The notes: generated from the sequence alone by a model not told the origin. DNA of 64,000 nucleotides from Anaerostipes caccae L1-92 (GCF_014467075.1 NZ_AP023027.1:2793501-2857500), one strand, 5' to 3'. Positions 27,808 through 37,493 are shown, numbered from the stretch's first letter. Translations and numbers: made by a program.

Positions 27808-28991
27808 GTTCCTACCTTTTCAACATCTAAAAATGTTGCCTCATACATGTCTACAATAATTTCCCAATTGTAGATTTCTCTTATCCTTTGTTTTGCTTTT
27901 TCTTCATAACATCGGATCTGATCAAAAAATAATTTTTCTGATTCTACGATTATTTTTGCAAGATTTTGTTCTTCTTTATTCCAATAGATTGCTCCATCTT
28001 CAGCAACCTCCCGATTAAACCCTACATCCAACAACAAGTTCAATTTTGTGCTTCCCAGTGCCTCAAGCAGAGAAGGATTGGTTCCGCCCACTTCATGACC
28101 ATGAAGATATCCATAGGCATCCTCACGAATCTTTTTTAACAATTCCTGGTCATATACCGTTCCAACAAACTTGATCCTCCTATCACTTTCAAATATTGTC
28201 TCCTTTTTTAATCTTTCATAGAACTTATTTTTTTCTACATTGGTGATCAAAACAAAATCCTTCTTTGTTTTACATCTCATAAATTCCCGGATCATAGTCT
28301 CATAATTGTTTTCCGGGACAAACCGGCCAACAACCAGATAATATTCCTTCGGCCGGATATGAAATTGTTTGTACCAGTTTGTCAATATTGGATCATTATC
28401 TTTTAAAGAAGATTTCTCAATATCAGCACCGTAAGCAATAAACGTCGTATTAGGATGATACATGCCATATTCTGACCGAATATATCTTTCAATATTTTTT
28501 GAATCGCATATTAATAAATCCGCGTGTTTTACCATACGTTTTTCAGAGGACTTCCAATATTTTTTAATAATCCAGTTCCATTTATCACGCATCCATTCAT
28601 GGCCATCCGGATTGATATATAATTGGACTCCCAATTTATTCATCTGTCGTTTATAATGACCGATGAAAGGTCCGATCCTGCATGCTAGGATGTAAACAAC
28701 AGCGTCTGTTATCTTATGTTGCTTAATATAACTAATACACCATTTCAATGCGGCAAGGTCATAATAAACAGCTTTTGCCGCTCCAATGTTTGGAACATGT
28801 ACATTAAAACAATTAGCCCCATTATATTTAAATGTCGTTTTATCTGCATTCATACACGCTACGTAATATTGAATTGACGCATCTTTTTGATATTCCGTTA
28901 ACTTTTCAACAAATGTTTCAAATCCTCCATATTTTGCAGGGATTCCCTTTGATCCAATGATGAAGATATGCTTTTTTTTAACAGATTTCAT
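27804..28991 (-). CDS. DUF1972-type rhamnosyltransferase-like GT-B protein (Cps2T-like)
   Basis: A 395-residue protein beginning with IIGSKGIPAKYGGFETFV, the characteristic DUF1972 entry, and continuing as a GT4-type fold (VVGRFVPENNYETM, HGHEVGGTNPSLLEALG). Cps2T of pneumococcus, a beta-1,4-rhamnosyltransferase that adds the second sugar of the repeat unit, shares this architecture. It follows the initiating phosphotransferase gene by 26 bases, as expected for the second-step enzyme. Rhamnose as donor is inference; no rml genes are in the window. Confidence 0.8.
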   Translation of the reverse strand: MKSVKKKHIFIIGSKGIPAKYGGFETFVEKLTEYQKDASIQYYVACMNADKTTFKYNGANCFNVHVPNIGAAKAVYYDLAALKWCISYIKQHKITDAVVYILACRIGPFIGHYKRQMNKLGVQLYINPDGHEWMRDKWNWIIKKYWKSSEKRMVKHADLLICDSKNIERYIRSEYGMYHPNTTFIAYGADIEKSSLKDNDPILTNWYKQFHIRPKEYYLVVGRFVPENNYETMIREFMRCKTKKDFVLITNVEKNKFYERLKKETIFESDRRIKFVGTVYDQELLKKIREDAYGYLHGHEVGGTNPSLLEALGSTKLNLLLDVGFNREVAEDGAIYWNKEEQNLAKIIVESEKLFFDQIRCYEEKAKQRIREIYNWEIIVDMYEATFLDVEKVGT

Positions 28992-29017
28992 GCTTTACTA
29001 CCCTCAAATAATAGTTA

Positions 29018-30433
29018 TTATTTTGCCCCACTGCTCCTGAGAACTACCTGAACTGTTCGCAAAATAATCTCAAAATCTCTCTTCAGTGACCAGTTGCTTA
29101 TGTAATCCACATCCATCGCAACAATTTCTTCAAAATCTTTAATATCACTTCTACCGCTAACCTGCCACACACCGGTTAATCCTGGAGTCATGCTAAGCCT
29201 GCGTTTATGATATCCTTCATATTGTTCAAACTCATCTACTGTTGGCGGTCTTGTCCCTACTAAACTCATATCACCTTTCAGCACATTCCAAAATTGAGGT
29301 AACTCATCAATGCTTGTCCTACGAATGAAATTACCTATTTTCGTAATTCTAGGATCATGTTCCATCTTAAACATAAAGCCTTCCATTTCGTTTTGATCCA
29401 GTAATTCCTTTTTTCGCTCCTCCGCATCTGCATACATAGATCGAAACTTATATATTTTAAATATTCTTCCATTTCTTCCCACTCGAAGCTGAGAAAAAAA
29501 TAAAGGCCCTGGTGATTCCAATTTGATTAATGGTCCAATTAGAAGTGTAACAACTCCGGTAATCCCTAATCCCACAAATGCACCAATAATATCCACCACT
29601 CGTTTTATTACAATCATATGTAAAGGAGTATTTTTCTGAACAAATGAAACCGCATTATATTTACCTATTTTTTGTAAATACTTTTCTGTATCAATCTCCA
29701 TTTCAAATAAGTGAATATTTAAATCTACAGTTATGCCCATATCTTCAAATGCACAAATCATTTCTTTGATAGGAATAAGCTGATTATCCGGTACATGAAT
29801 AAAAACTTCATCCACTACAGAACGAATAGCGTACTGTATCATTGTATCATAATCTGCAACTATAGGAATAGATAAAATTTCTTTTCCCACCATATTTTTG
29901 TCAATAATAACTACTCCTGTAATCCATAAATTCCACGTTTTTTCTCTAATAATATTTTCAATTATTTCTTTAGCCCTGTCGCTAGTAGTTACAATCAGCA
30001 TTTTCCGGCTCATGGAACTATGCTTTCTATAGTGTAACATGTATAATCGATAAATTCTATGCATAATCTGCATCCACACTAAACTGAATGCCATGGTCAT
30101 AATATATATAAATCTTGAATAATCCCTGGCATCATCAATCAAATATGCTGCTGTTGCCATAAATGCAGCTGCCATAACATTTGTTTTAATGTTACAGATT
30201 AACTCCTGCCAAAAACTTCTTTTAAAAAAATCATGGTTTGGATTAAATACTAAATACAATAAAGTCAAAACAAAAACCGCAATAAATAAACGATAGAAAA
30301 CCATTTTTTCAGGATCTACCGGGAACGTTCCTCTAAACCTTAAAAAAGTCATTAGAAAATACCCAATTGATATTCCCACAATATCAATTGTAAATATAAT
30401 CAAATTCTGTATCTGAGAATTTTTAACATTCAT
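29018..30433 (-). CDS. Initiating polyprenyl-phosphate sugar-phosphate transferase (WbaP/CpsE-like)
   Basis: A 471-residue protein: about five hydrophobic segments in the first 140 residues, a central soluble domain, and a C-terminal catalytic domain. The last has RVVDIIGAFVGLGI (membrane re-entrant helix), KIYKFRSMYADAEERK, RRTSIDELPQFWNVLKGDMS, VGTRPP and PGLTGVWQVSGRSD, all diagnostic for the family. It transfers a sugar 1-phosphate, often glucose or galactose, to undecaprenyl phosphate and so starts each repeat unit. It is the second gene of the polysaccharide operon proper, after the Wzz-like gene. Confidence 0.92.
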   Translation of the reverse strand: MNVKNSQIQNLIIFTIDIVGISIGYFLMTFLRFRGTFPVDPEKMVFYRLFIAVFVLTLLYLVFNPNHDFFKRSFWQELICNIKTNVMAAAFMATAAYLIDDARDYSRFIYIMTMAFSLVWMQIMHRIYRLYMLHYRKHSSMSRKMLIVTTSDRAKEIIENIIREKTWNLWITGVVIIDKNMVGKEILSIPIVADYDTMIQYAIRSVVDEVFIHVPDNQLIPIKEMICAFEDMGITVDLNIHLFEMEIDTEKYLQKIGKYNAVSFVQKNTPLHMIVIKRVVDIIGAFVGLGITGVVTLLIGPLIKLESPGPLFFSQLRVGRNGRIFKIYKFRSMYADAEERKKELLDQNEMEGFMFKMEHDPRITKIGNFIRRTSIDELPQFWNVLKGDMSLVGTRPPTVDEFEQYEGYHKRRLSMTPGLTGVWQVSGRSDIKDFEEIVAMDVDYISNWSLKRDFEIILRTVQVVLRSSGAK

Positions 30434-30473
30434 ACTTTATCATCCTACCCCTTGTATGACTCAGTTCATTTCT

Positions 30474-31079
30474 TTAATTTCTCTTTGAATATCTTACAAG
30501 ATATATTATAAATAAACTTCCTAATGACAAAATAAATCCTGCTGCCGCACCGATAACAGTGTTCTTTTTAATATTTATCGAATCCTTTATTTCTGGCTTC
30601 TTAGACTGTTCCAAAATTACAGGTTTATTTTTTTTCAATGTCTTGGTAATCGTCTCAATTGTAGTGTCCAAAACTGATTTTGATATTTTCATAGTACGTT
30701 TTGAGTCTCGCTCCGTAACTATAAGTTTGATTATCCTTGCACCTTCTACCTGTTCCACTGCTATAGCACTCTTTACTTTATCCGGTGATATATTTGCTTT
30801 TTTAGCAGCTTTATCACTGATCAAATCAGTTTTTATTAATGCCATATAATCCTGCATCAATTCATTCGCATTATCTCTGATCAACACTTTATCAGAGGTC
30901 CTTGGAACTGTTACATATAATTGAGTTGTAGCCGTATATAACTTCTTGTTTTTAATCTTACTAAACCCAAATACCGCGCCTGCACATATGAACACAGCTA
31001 CTATAATAATAATCCATTTCGACAAAAAGTATTTACACATATCAATCAAGTCAATTTCAATCTCGTCATTTTCGTTCAT
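30474..31079 (-). CDS. Chain-length determinant/Wzz-like protein (CpsC/YveK type)
   Basis: A 201-residue protein with an N-terminal cytoplasmic start EIEIDLIDMCKYFLSKW, a first transmembrane segment, an extracytoplasmic loop with coiled-coil character, and a second segment near the end followed by RYSKRN. This is the short Gram-positive form, which normally works with a separate tyrosine kinase (CpsD/YveL). No CpsD-like kinase or CpsB phosphatase is present next to it. Chain-length control may therefore differ, or the kinase lies elsewhere. It starts 58 bases after the GDPD gene. Confidence 0.85.
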   Translation of the reverse strand: MNENDEIEIDLIDMCKYFLSKWIIIIVAVFICAGAVFGFSKIKNKKLYTATTQLYVTVPRTSDKVLIRDNANELMQDYMALIKTDLISDKAAKKANISPDKVKSAIAVEQVEGARIIKLIVTERDSKRTMKISKSVLDTTIETITKTLKKNKPVILEQSKKPEIKDSINIKKNTVIGAAAGFILSLGSLFIIYLVRYSKRN

Positions 31080-31137
31080 AACCGCTTCCTTTCCTACCAG
31101 CTATTTATTTTGTTTCTTTAGATTCAGAGTCATATAA

Positions 31138-32514
31138 CTACCAAAACTTCCTATTCGTCGTAATATAATCTACTTTTTTACCAATAAAATCCCAAACTTT
31201 TTCTTCATTATCCACAGTCCACAAATTTACCAGTACTTTAGAATCAAGAAACTTCTTCAACGTCGCATCAGAAATCGTCTCATAATTACAGTCTAGCGCA
31301 ATTCCTCTTTTATAATAATAGTTAATCATCCCTGCGTCTGCATTATTGGTCACATGCTGAAGCTTAACATTTGGCATATCTTTAACAATTTTCCTCATCT
31401 CAACCATGGTATCAAAATCATAGGCAATGAACATATATTGTTCGCCGTCCATTTTTTTCTCCACAGTTTCACTTAATTTCTGTAAATCACCTTCCTTAAC
31501 TCCCTGCATCCTGCTGTCCGCAACTCTTCCATTGGTTGTATATTCCATCTTAATTTCAATGACCGGGACCATTCCTTTTTCTTTACACACATCAAGATAT
31601 TCGTCTAAAAATGCTACTTTATTTGCTTTCGGATCATTTTTATATTTAGAATACCCGTTGCCGCTGATAATCTTTAATTTACGGATCTCCGCCTCGGTCA
31701 TATCTTCCGGCCTCTTGTCAACACCACATGTTCTTTTTAAGGTAGTATCATGCACGGCAACAAACTTACCATCTTTCGTCATTCGTATATCTGTCTCTGC
31801 GCCCCAAAAGCCTGCATCTCCTGCTAGCTCAAATGCTTTTACCGTACTCTCCGGCGCCTCAGAACTTAATCCGCGGTGTGCAACAAAGTTTGCATCACTG
31901 CTTTTTATTTTGCCAATCACCCTCACCGGATAACTTGCCTTCTTTTTGCTTCCATCCGCTGCGGTTGCTGTTATCGTCGCTGTCCCCTGTCCCTTTGCAT
32001 AAATCTTTCCGGAAGAATTTACTGTTGCCACCTTAGTGTTTGATGACTTATATGTAACCTTTTTATTATAAGCGTAAGACGGCGACACTGAAGGCTTTCT
32101 TGTATAATACTTTCCCTGTTGAAGTACAGCCTTACTTGTATTAAAAGAAACCTTGGATACCTTTTTCGTTTTTACAGTGACTCTGCATCTTACTTTCTTA
32201 GATTTTTGTGATTTTATTCTAGCTGTTATGTAAGCCTTTCCATTCTTCTTGGCAGTAACAACTCCTTTAGAGTTGACTGTTGCAACTTTTTTATTGCTGG
32301 AATACCACTGTATTTTCCTTTTCTTCGCCTTAGACGGCGTAATTTTTACTGTAAACTTTTTCGTTGTTCCTCTGTACATGGTCTTTTTAGAAGAAACATT
32401 AGAGAATTTGATTTTTTTCACCTTAGGAGTTTTGGCTGATACACTATTTGTGCCCATCAAAATAAACGCCATACATAATGATGCCGTTCGCAGTAAAAAT
32501 TTTAGCTTTTTCAT
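31138..32514 (-). CDS. Secreted glycerophosphodiester phosphodiesterase with Ig-like (BIG2) domains
   Basis: A 458-residue exported protein. I prefer ATG 32514, which has GAGGTG upstream; an in-frame ATG at 32526 is possible. After a signal peptide (LRTASLCMAFILMGTNSVSA) come two Lys-rich BIG2 repeats, about residues 30-115 and 118-200 (SSNKKVATVNSKGVV and SSNTKVATVNSSGKI are equivalent positions). A GDPD domain follows, with VAHRGLSSEAPEST, GAETDIRMTKDG and VHDTTLKRT, carrying the expected His, Glu/Asp and His. GDPD enzymes cleave glycerophosphodiesters to glycerol 3-phosphate and an alcohol. Placed at the head of a cluster with glycerol-phosphate-type transferases, it may trim or recycle phosphodiester decorations on the surface. 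No sorting signal is visible. Confidence 0.87.
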   Translation of the reverse strand: MKKLKFLLRTASLCMAFILMGTNSVSAKTPKVKKIKFSNVSSKKTMYRGTTKKFTVKITPSKAKKRKIQWYSSNKKVATVNSKGVVTAKKNGKAYITARIKSQKSKKVRCRVTVKTKKVSKVSFNTSKAVLQQGKYYTRKPSVSPSYAYNKKVTYKSSNTKVATVNSSGKIYAKGQGTATITATAADGSKKKASYPVRVIGKIKSSDANFVAHRGLSSEAPESTVKAFELAGDAGFWGAETDIRMTKDGKFVAVHDTTLKRTCGVDKRPEDMTEAEIRKLKIISGNGYSKYKNDPKANKVAFLDEYLDVCKEKGMVPVIEIKMEYTTNGRVADSRMQGVKEGDLQKLSETVEKKMDGEQYMFIAYDFDTMVEMRKIVKDMPNVKLQHVTNNADAGMINYYYKRGIALDCNYETISDATLKKFLDSKVLVNLWTVDNEEKVWDFIGKKVDYITTNRKFW

Positions 32515-32591
32515 ACTACACCTCATACTTTCTCTCTCATGCTGATCAGTAAATATCAGTCCCCATCCTAACCCTATCTCTGTGATTCCCT

Positions 32592-32620
32592 ATTTTATCA
32601 CAAAAGTAACATATCTACAA
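32592..32620 (-). promoter_or_regulatory. Probable sigma-A promoter for the GDPD/polysaccharide operon
   Basis: On the minus strand TTGTAG (32615-32620), 17 bases, TAAAAT (32592-32597), with a TG upstream of the -10. The next start codon is about 75 bases downstream. No terminator is visible between the GDPD gene and the Wzz-like gene, so this promoter may drive the whole cluster. Confidence 0.6.
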
Positions 32621-32683
32621 CATATTTGCCTAATTCTTTTAACAAATTCAGACATTTCTCAACTGCTAATGAAAGTTTTTTCA

Positions 32684-34675
32684 CTATAATTTTATTTTCT
32701 TGATGATCTCATTCCCACTTTTGTCTATGACATATACGGTATAATAACGGCCTTTTTTTCCTTGAAATTCTGCTTTCCCTTTTTTATTTTTTAATTTCGT
32801 TCCTTTTTTCCCTTTTTTAAAATAGGAAACTGATTTTTTCCCTTTTGCATATCTGAATTTCAATGTCTTCTTGCTCTCATCTGAAGCTGTTATTTTAACC
32901 TTCGTACTTTTTCGGCTCTTTCTATATTTTTTCACTTTAAGCTTCGGCGCTTTCCCCGCAGTTATTTTTACTGTCTTTACTGTCTGATTTCCCGCATTGT
33001 CTCTGGCATATATCGTATAATAGTCTGTCTTTTTAACTTTAATGGAACTGTTTTTTACAGAATAACCCCTTTTCCCGTTTGCAAAGTATGAAGCAGTCTT
33101 CTTGCCCTTTATGTATTTTACTTTTGTAATTTGCGTACTGCCTCTTTTCTTCGCACTTACCTTTACCAGAGAATAATTCTTTTTCTTTGATGTCTTTACC
33201 GTAATATATGGAGGATAATAATTGGAATTGACGGTCTTCTCAGCATTTAAATACCCGCCGGAAGCTGTCTTTCCATTCAAGCTGCTGAGTCTGGTTGCTC
33301 CGCGTTTCAGCGCAGATTTCACCATGGCCGGTGTTACTCCCGGATATTTTGCATAGATCAGCGCCGCCGTACCCGTCACCATTGGAGCTGCCATGGACGT
33401 TCCGCTTTCAATGATTCCTCTTTCTCTGACACCCAGCCCAAAGATATCAGTTCCGGGAGCAGCCAAAAGCACACTCTTTTTCCCGTAGTTTGAATACCCG
33501 TCTAAATATCCGTTGTAATCCAGATTCGCAACAGATATTACGTTGCTGTAATTATAGCTGGCAGGATAAACAGGATACCGGTCATTATTATTTCTCTCAT
33601 TTCCGGCGGCACAGATAAACAGCATATCTTTATTTTCTTTTATGACATCCCGAAGCATCCTGTCATTTTGATAGGACCCAAAGCTGAAATTGCAGATTTT
33701 CGCCCCCATCTTTTTTGCATATTTAATTCCTTTAATGACGCTGAGTGTTGTCCCTTCTCCCTTTTTTCCGCCCAAAACTTTTATGGACATCAGCTTTACA
33801 TTTGTACCGGACGCAATGCCTGCGATGCCGTATCCGTTATTGCGGACAGCAGCAATCGTACCGGCACCATGGGTACCATGGTCGTCTTCATAAGAGACAT
33901 ACTCCTTGGAGACTCGATAATACTTATTTGAAAATACCTTATTGTTATTATTATAGAAATTCCACCCGTAAATATCGTCTTTATAACCGTTTTTATCGCT
34001 GTCTTTTCCGTTCTTCTTTTCTTTCGGATTTTTCCACATGACAGATTTCAGATCAGGGCTGGAATAATCCACTCCCGTGTCAATATTTGCAACGATTACT
34101 TTTTGGGTATTATTTTTGTTCATCTGTTTCCAGAGATTCTTTATATTAATATCCAATCCTTTTTTCTGTGAAATAGTCTCGTCCTGTCTCCCTTCTTGAT
34201 CATAGACATAATCTGCGAGATTCGATCCATAGTTCAATAGCCCCCACTGTACATAAAAGAATGGATCATTGACTCCTGCTGTCTTCATCGCAGTCTCTTT
34301 CCCTGATGTCCTGCCGTTTCCGTCTACAAGCCGATAGACATAGTTTGGCTGAACATATTCTACGTCGCTGTTTTGATCCAGTTTTTTAACTGCTGCTGCC
34401 GTCTCTTTCTTCGTATCTGTCTTTACGACAGCCATGGAGTCGGTCACCTGCTGTGCATCTCCCGGGGACTCATTCATGATGTTTTCCTTCTCATTCTCGG
34501 ACAGGCCGTCTTTAAACTTTACAATGACTTCCTTTGTTTTATATTCATCTGTATCTGTGACAGAAACCGATGTATTTTCTGCTGTGTCCGCCTTTACTTC
34601 CTTTATCTCCGGCTGAAAAAGCGAGAGATTGCCTACAAGGCAGACTGCTGCCAATCCTCCGATTATTTTTCTCAT
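32684..34675 (-). CDS. Secreted subtilisin-like serine protease (S8) with two C-terminal Lys-rich repeats
   Basis: A 663-residue protein from ATG 34675, which overlaps the stop of the upstream gene (ATGA) and has AGAGGAG before it. It has a signal peptide, an I9-like propeptide (about 48-115, EVIVKFKDGLSENEK to VEYVQPNYVY), and a peptidase domain with Asp199 in ANIDTGVD, His266 in DDHGTHGAG, oxyanion Asn359 in CAAGN and Ser427 in GTSMAAP. The triad is complete. After about residue 500 two similar repeats of about 75 residues follow (KGKKTASYFANGKRG and KGKKSVSYFKKGKKG; YTIYARDNAGN and YTVYVIDKSGN), which look like Ig-type wall- or glycan-binding modules. No anchor motif is seen. Its target may be a surface protein. 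Confidence 0.9.
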   Translation of the reverse strand: MRKIIGGLAAVCLVGNLSLFQPEIKEVKADTAENTSVSVTDTDEYKTKEVIVKFKDGLSENEKENIMNESPGDAQQVTDSMAVVKTDTKKETAAAVKKLDQNSDVEYVQPNYVYRLVDGNGRTSGKETAMKTAGVNDPFFYVQWGLLNYGSNLADYVYDQEGRQDETISQKKGLDINIKNLWKQMNKNNTQKVIVANIDTGVDYSSPDLKSVMWKNPKEKKNGKDSDKNGYKDDIYGWNFYNNNNKVFSNKYYRVSKEYVSYEDDHGTHGAGTIAAVRNNGYGIAGIASGTNVKLMSIKVLGGKKGEGTTLSVIKGIKYAKKMGAKICNFSFGSYQNDRMLRDVIKENKDMLFICAAGNERNNNDRYPVYPASYNYSNVISVANLDYNGYLDGYSNYGKKSVLLAAPGTDIFGLGVRERGIIESGTSMAAPMVTGTAALIYAKYPGVTPAMVKSALKRGATRLSSLNGKTASGGYLNAEKTVNSNYYPPYITVKTSKKKNYSLVKVSAKKRGSTQITKVKYIKGKKTASYFANGKRGYSVKNSSIKVKKTDYYTIYARDNAGNQTVKTVKITAGKAPKLKVKKYRKSRKSTKVKITASDESKKTLKFRYAKGKKSVSYFKKGKKGTKLKNKKGKAEFQGKKGRYYTVYVIDKSGNEIIKKIKL

Positions 34676-37338
34676 ATAACTCCTCTTTTCTTTCTCATTA
34701 TTACTATATAAATAATAAATATACATCCGGCCATACTGCTGACGGCAGCCCCCGGAACCAGCCATGGCGTCCGGTATCTTAAAGTGATCTTGTGTTCTCC
34801 CGGCTTCAGCACCAGCCCCATATACATTCCATTTGTTTTTATGATTTGCTGCTTCTCTCCATCAACTTCGGCTGACCAGCCCTTGGAATACGGAATCGGA
34901 ATGCATAATAATTTTGTTTTCTTCGTCGTGATCTCTCCGTTAAAAACATTATTCTTATAGGAAATATTTTTTAATGAATTACGTTTTCTGTTCTTCATCT
35001 CCTTTTTCATATCCTGCGGCTTCACAGAAATTAGCGAAACCTCATCCACCTTATACGTTCCGGTACTCGGAAACTGGAATTTAAGTTTTCCGCTGTCCGA
35101 TATCTTCATCAGATAATCATGCCTTCCAAAATAGTAGGAGCTCATCTTATCCTGAATATAAATATGGTGTTCCTCCGAACCGTCTGTCACATCAATTCCA
35201 CGGTTTCCCTTTTTCCCTTTCAAAGCAATCTCGCCAATATTAGACTTATTCTTTGTCAACGGACTGTAATGAAGATTTTTTATATAAATATAGTGATCTT
35301 TCTCCGGATCGAGTTTTAAACGGTATTCTTTACTTTTACCGGCCTTATTTACAGACGTACTGTGTTTCCCGGAAAGAATTTTGTCTTCTGTCTGCGCTGC
35401 CAGGCCGCTCTGCTTTTTCAGGCCTTTTACCTCATCTTCCAGAACCGCACATTTCAGCATGGCCTGCTCCCGCTCTGCTCCATTCATTGTATCATATTTT
35501 TTTTGGCTGATCCATGAATCATAGGTATAACCAAACGGAAGTGCATATGGATTTTCATACACCCTCGATTCTTCTGTTTCATCCAGGAGACGGTATCCCT
35601 CCAGCTTCTGGCTTCCCGGCACCGTAATGTATTTTACAGAGGCAAGACTTAAAAGTCCCTGCCTGAGGTCCAGTCCATGGTATTTATCTGCGTACTGCAT
35701 TCCCAAAGTCTCATAACTTTTTACAGCTTCCATTATCTCCTTTGGAATAATGCTGTAATAGGCACTGACTGTATTCAGCCCATCCAACAGTCCATAATTG
35801 TGAAATCTCTGGCCCTCATCGTGCACCCTGACCAGCTGTCCGCCCGCCTGTTTTCTCAACCGTTTATTTTCCTCTGTCTGAATCGCTTTCAATGCCTCTC
35901 CTGAATCTAAAAATTCACCGGCATAGTACCTTCCCCCGTCACCAAAGCGGTAAAACCCATGGACTCCTATACTGGCCACAACCAGGACAGCAACGGCAAT
36001 CCGAGTCACCATATGTTTATCATCCATTCCTTTCCACTGAAAGAAGAGGAAGACCAAATAAAACAAGAACAAAAAGATGCCTGCGATGTAAGCCCCATCA
36101 TTTTTAAATACTTCCGGCTTGCTCAGCTCTGCCACTTTGATGATCAGATTATAGATTGAAATGCCCACCAGAATACCGATAATCTGGCGTTTTGACATGT
36201 GAAAGAGCCTCGGATACATCTCTGCCACAAGCAGTGCTATAATAAATGTAAACGCAAAACTCCAGCGGTTGGTCACATAAGAAAAACCATTGAAGATATA
36301 TCCGAACACCGGGAGTGCCAGGAATATCATGCATCCGACAAATGCCATCTTATACTTTTTGTGTTTCATTCTTCTTGAATACATCAAAAATAATACAACG
36401 ATGCCGGCAATCGGAATGAAACCTACGTTGGTAGACTGTCCGCTGTTTCCGTACCCCACAAAATTTTCCAAAAACAAAACGTAATATTTGAAGGGATATG
36501 CGATCAGATTGTGGACCTGTCCGCCTCCCCGTCCATTTCCTAAAAATCCATAGACTGCGGGCAGAAGGATCACTGCCGACAGGGCAACTCCCAGTATATA
36601 ATATCCTGCAAAGTTTCTGAGCAGAACAAAAAAATTCTTCAGCCGTTCCTTTGTATAGTATTGGTAAAAGCGAATCAGCGCATAAATTACCGTAAAAATA
36701 GTCAGCATATATAAGAAATAAAAATTGCTCATAGAGGCCACAGCCGTGACAATAATAAATAAAAACGGCCGTTCCTTTTTAAAAATCTTTTCAACACCAA
36801 GGCATAAAAGCGGAAAATAAATCATCGGATTGATAAAAAACGGATGCCTCAGCCCTGACCGAAACGTAAATCCGCAGAATACATAGACAAGCGCCCCTAA
36901 AACAACTGCAAAATTATTTTTGTTCATCTTTCTTCCATATGCCATAAATGCGGCACCAGAAAGGAACATGCGCAGCAGAATCATGAAGTTATACATAGCC
37001 TCGGTATGTTTCACAGGCACAAAGATATACAGAAGATTCAGGGGATCTCCGATCGCATAATAATTTAGAGTCGATAAAATATCTCCCCCGTAACCGAGAC
37101 TCATATTCCACATAGGAAGAGACAGATGGCCTGATGCAATATTATTAAACAGTTCCCGCAGGTAATGTCCCCAATAGGCCAGTGATTCAAAATGCTGTGA
37201 CAGCCCGTCCTCTACCCCTGCGGCCCAGACAAAAGATTTGCCCTCCGCAATAAATGGATAAAATGCTGTAAAGCACATGAAAACAAATAACACGAGATAT
37301 AGTAAATAATATTTTCTTGTATTCTTTTGTGGCGTCAT
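34672..37338 (-). CDS. YfhO family membrane protein (GT-C-like, cell-wall glycosylation)
   Basis: An 888-residue protein with about twelve N-terminal hydrophobic segments and a large C-terminal extracytoplasmic region ending in a last transmembrane segment and basic tail. ATG 37338 is preceded by AAGGAGAG; an upstream in-frame start at 37389 has no such site. Motifs such as GHYLRELFNN, LPMWNMSLGYGGD and GWSAEVDGEKQQI are typical of YfhO. In Bacillus and Listeria YfhO-type proteins act with CsbB/GtrB and GtcA/GtrA to decorate teichoic acids with sugar. GtrA and GtrB genes are found at 37565 and 38977, so the full set is present. It is coupled to the subtilase gene by an ATGA overlap. Confidence 0.88.
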   Translation of the reverse strand: MTPQKNTRKYYLLYLVLFVFMCFTAFYPFIAEGKSFVWAAGVEDGLSQHFESLAYWGHYLRELFNNIASGHLSLPMWNMSLGYGGDILSTLNYYAIGDPLNLLYIFVPVKHTEAMYNFMILLRMFLSGAAFMAYGRKMNKNNFAVVLGALVYVFCGFTFRSGLRHPFFINPMIYFPLLCLGVEKIFKKERPFLFIIVTAVASMSNFYFLYMLTIFTVIYALIRFYQYYTKERLKNFFVLLRNFAGYYILGVALSAVILLPAVYGFLGNGRGGGQVHNLIAYPFKYYVLFLENFVGYGNSGQSTNVGFIPIAGIVVLFLMYSRRMKHKKYKMAFVGCMIFLALPVFGYIFNGFSYVTNRWSFAFTFIIALLVAEMYPRLFHMSKRQIIGILVGISIYNLIIKVAELSKPEVFKNDGAYIAGIFLFLFYLVFLFFQWKGMDDKHMVTRIAVAVLVVASIGVHGFYRFGDGGRYYAGEFLDSGEALKAIQTEENKRLRKQAGGQLVRVHDEGQRFHNYGLLDGLNTVSAYYSIIPKEIMEAVKSYETLGMQYADKYHGLDLRQGLLSLASVKYITVPGSQKLEGYRLLDETEESRVYENPYALPFGYTYDSWISQKKYDTMNGAEREQAMLKCAVLEDEVKGLKKQSGLAAQTEDKILSGKHSTSVNKAGKSKEYRLKLDPEKDHYIYIKNLHYSPLTKNKSNIGEIALKGKKGNRGIDVTDGSEEHHIYIQDKMSSYYFGRHDYLMKISDSGKLKFQFPSTGTYKVDEVSLISVKPQDMKKEMKNRKRNSLKNISYKNNVFNGEITTKKTKLLCIPIPYSKGWSAEVDGEKQQIIKTNGMYMGLVLKPGEHKITLRYRTPWLVPGAAVSSMAGCIFIIYIVIMRKKRGVI

Positions 37339-37419
37339 GAATGTCTCTCCTTTAAATCTGATCTTCTTTTTCCAGAACAAAGCTGTCAAGATATGATATC
37401 ATAAATTAAAATATGATTT

Positions 37420-37448
37420 ATTATATCATAGACGACTATATATTTCCA
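37420..37448 (-). promoter_or_regulatory. Sigma-A promoter of the YfhO/subtilase operon with palindromic surroundings
   Basis: On the minus strand TGGAAA (37443-37448), 17 bases, TATAAT (37420-37425), extended by TG. Just downstream (37391-37430) lie near-palindromes such as TATGATATCATA and ATATGATTTATTATATCATA, which overlap the -10 and could be operator sites. Confidence 0.6.
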
Positions 37449-37493
37449 TATTGCTGTTCAGATCTTTGTTAATGTAAGAAATTCTTCATATTG

